Below, one piece after another: positions 62,201-64,000 of a DNA stretch of 64,000 bases. Position 1 is the first letter of the stretch. Each line of letters opens with the position of its first letter. The stretch comes from Strigamia acuminata (lineage: Eukaryota; Arthropoda; Chilopoda; Geophilomorpha; Linotaeniidae), in assembly GCA_949358305.1 (NCBI GenBank), contig OX442317.1:744001-808000 (forward strand), read 5' to 3'. Below the pieces are notes generated by a model. That model saw only the letters and a list, made by a program, of their open reading frames with translations. It ran no database searches and was not told the origin of the DNA. A program made the translations under genes and the position numbers.

Positions 62201-64000
62201 TTCGCTTTCCTATTCGGTGATTTTGTGCGACTGGGACTGCAAATCGAAACCATGCAACATTGGGTTCAAAAACTAACGAAATGTAACGCGACACGAGTGT
62301 CATTTGACCGAGCAAACTCGCATTTTTAAAGACAAATCTGCAACCGCTCAAATTTCTCCCTTTTCATTCAATTTTCCACCCGATTTGTCACTTTTTCCGC
62401 ATTTTAGTTGACACCAACTACTTATATTAATGTTTATATTAATTAATTTCATGTCACAACGACTACGAGGGATCTAACGTCAATCAATCCACACTTACAA
62501 CTTACATAATTTGGTGGATTTTCAAATTGACCGAAGCTATCCCAAGCATAGTACTAATAAATATAAATTTATTTAATAATAAAATAAATTTAAACAATCA
62601 GTCTTCCATTTTTTGTTTTTAATCACTCAATCGATAGATTAACTTTTATCAATAGTCACTTACCTCATCATTTTATCAGTGTGACTTTGTTTACGACTTT
62701 GCATCATGTAAGCCTTTTTCAACCCCCGATCACCGCCCCCTGCAATCGAAATTCACGTTAAAACAAAATGTAATTGAATCAAATAAAATCAAAATAACCT
62801 TCTGCCGTTCTGCATTTCTGGCCGGCTTGTACGAAAGCAAAATAACCGCGAAAAAATGCCCTCAAGATGGCCCAACGAAACACAGCGACCGGATCGGCGC
62901 CCACTAGTTCCCTCACGAATGCCATGTTGCTGTTTTTAAGAACGCTCACGATGTCGGGCCTCATCAAATCCAAATTTTTCTCCCGAAAATCCTAACAAAA
63001 TAAATAAAAGAAATAAATAAAAGAAATAAAAAAATCTAATCTTGGTTATTTCAAATTGCGCACTTTGATCTGGTATTTCACTTTCCCGGCGTAATGATTA
63101 ATGATAAAAGCGCTTTCTCTTTTCTGCGGAATTCCGTAAAATTCGTTGTCTTTATATTCGTTGTGAAATTTTTGTAGCAGCGTTTCATTCGATGCACCTG
63201 GAAAACTAATAAAAATAAACAAAAGTTAATTTTTTGTTAATTAAAAAAAGAAACGGCTTCCAACTAACTCACTTGCATTGATCATCTAAAACACAAAGCA
63301 AACCATTCGGTTTAGCTTCGATGAGTTGCAGGCAATCAGTATTATCAATAAAATCGATGTTTTTCCACCTAATGCCCTCTCTTTTGTACTCTTCTTGTTC
63401 GTATTTAAACACGTGTTGATTAAAGTAGAATTGCAAATGCTCGTTAGCAAAATTTATACAAAACTGTTCAAAACTATTGGCCCAGCCAAAATCTTCAAAC
63501 CCAAAAATATCGAGAACCCCGATCGCATTACCCTAAAAATAAATCAAATTCAATTAAATCGAACACGAAATAAATTTAAAAACTTACCTGGTAGTCTTTA
63601 GAATTATTATTTTTCGACAAAAGTGCGTGATTCAATTGCAAAACGATCCAATCGAATAACGCGCCGTACAAACATTTAGCGAGAGCGTCACGAGCAGCAA
63701 TGGCCTAATTCCGAGTCAACCAATATTAAAAGCAAATAAAAATGTGGCAAATATTTTTATTATACCTCCGGTAACTTATAATTAATAACCAACGTTTCTC
63801 CAGAGGCTTTGGCTCGCTTGCACGTCAGCGCCGACATAAGTGTCTCCTCTTTAACCTAAATAACAAATTAATAGAGACAAAAAATAATTATTACATCTCG
63901 TGACCTCAACTGTTAAATGACACTTTTAATTTCCTATTTACCCTTAATAACTGAGATATAAGTTGAACGAGTTGCGGGTTCTTCACCCAAACAGCTTCGT
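56236..64000 (-). CDS. MYO9: Unconventional myosin IX (motor-IQ-C1-RhoGAP), 5' end outside window
   Basis: About 30 exons run from the right edge (63942-64000, incomplete) to the stop at 56236, about 1,580 residues in view. Motor pieces: [20 protein letters not shown] (63532-63273), a large loop-2 insert with SPSRTKSP (62236-62003), the relay/SH1 segment and converter. IQ motifs are at 60762-60381 ([13 protein letters not shown]). Two C1 zinc fingers span 59330-59079/59021-58663 and 58594-58258/58196-58117, each with the H-x12-C-x2-C layout. RhoGAP is at 58041-57237, with the arginine finger in EGLYRKPG. Myosin IX is a processive actin motor that carries a RhoGAP inactivating Rho. Two C1 domains fit the MYO9A type. 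The last exons encode a weakly conserved tail. Confidence 0.96.

Noticed and set aside
63197-63205. Splice acceptor TTCCAG at 63199-63198 in myosin IX
   Set aside because: It breaks frame. The acceptor 8 nt upstream (exon from 63205) restores the conserved NFPGAS motor sequence.
1-64000. CRISPR arrays, bacterial operons, phage or Shine-Dalgarno signals
   Set aside because: None present. The DNA is nuclear eukaryotic with spliced genes; the repeats are microsatellites and palindromes.

Overview
The window is nuclear DNA of an animal, most likely a non-dipteran arthropod. It is AT-rich and gene-dense in its middle third. Introns are mostly 50-100 bp with GT..AG ends. The recognisable genes are animal orthologues (SNX27, NAA35, SNX24, MSH3, CFAP53, ARNT/tango, Homer, myosin IX). 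Three tandem genes encode a cysteine-rich secreted family that I match from memory to the arthropod DUF4773 domain. As far as I recall, Drosophila lacks MSH3, which argues against a fly. No species is claimed. Exon coordinates were built by hand from splice sites, reading-frame continuity and remembered family similarity. No alignment was run.

Layout. 1-2.3 kb: non-coding, with an E-box cluster. 2.3-7.5 kb (-): a 196-residue protein with two PKA-RII-binding-type amphipathic helices, unknown to me and the best candidate for something undescribed. 7.5-16.3 kb: no convincing coding sequence, but GC-rich blocks, candidate 5' exons, microsatellites and a striking double palindrome. 17.9-20.2 kb (-): SNX27. 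20.7-23.4 kb (+): three tandem DUF4773-like genes. 23.4-26.8 kb (-): NAA35. 27.0-27.8 kb (+): SNX24-like. 27.8-31.9 kb (-): MSH3 with a U12-type AT-AC intron. 32.2-34.4 kb (+): CFAP53. 35.2-49.2 kb (-): ARNT, with a likely alternative first exon. 50.1-54.3 kb (+): Homer. 56.2 kb to the right edge (-): myosin IX, 5' end outside the window.

Genes are arranged as divergent pairs sharing short promoters (NAA35/SNX24, 205 bp between start codons; MSH3/CFAP53, 323 bp; ARNT/Homer, 969 bp) and convergent pairs with nearly touching 3' ends (third DUF4773 gene/NAA35, 44 bp; SNX24/MSH3, 62 bp). CFAP53 has an RFX-type X-box about 100 bp upstream of its start codon, as expected for a ciliary gene. A perfect palindromic X-box also lies inside the AKAP-like gene. 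The genes belong to separate pathways (endosomal sorting, N-terminal acetylation, mismatch repair, cilia, bHLH-PAS transcription, synaptic scaffolding, Rho signalling). I see no operon-like functional unit apart from the tandem trio.
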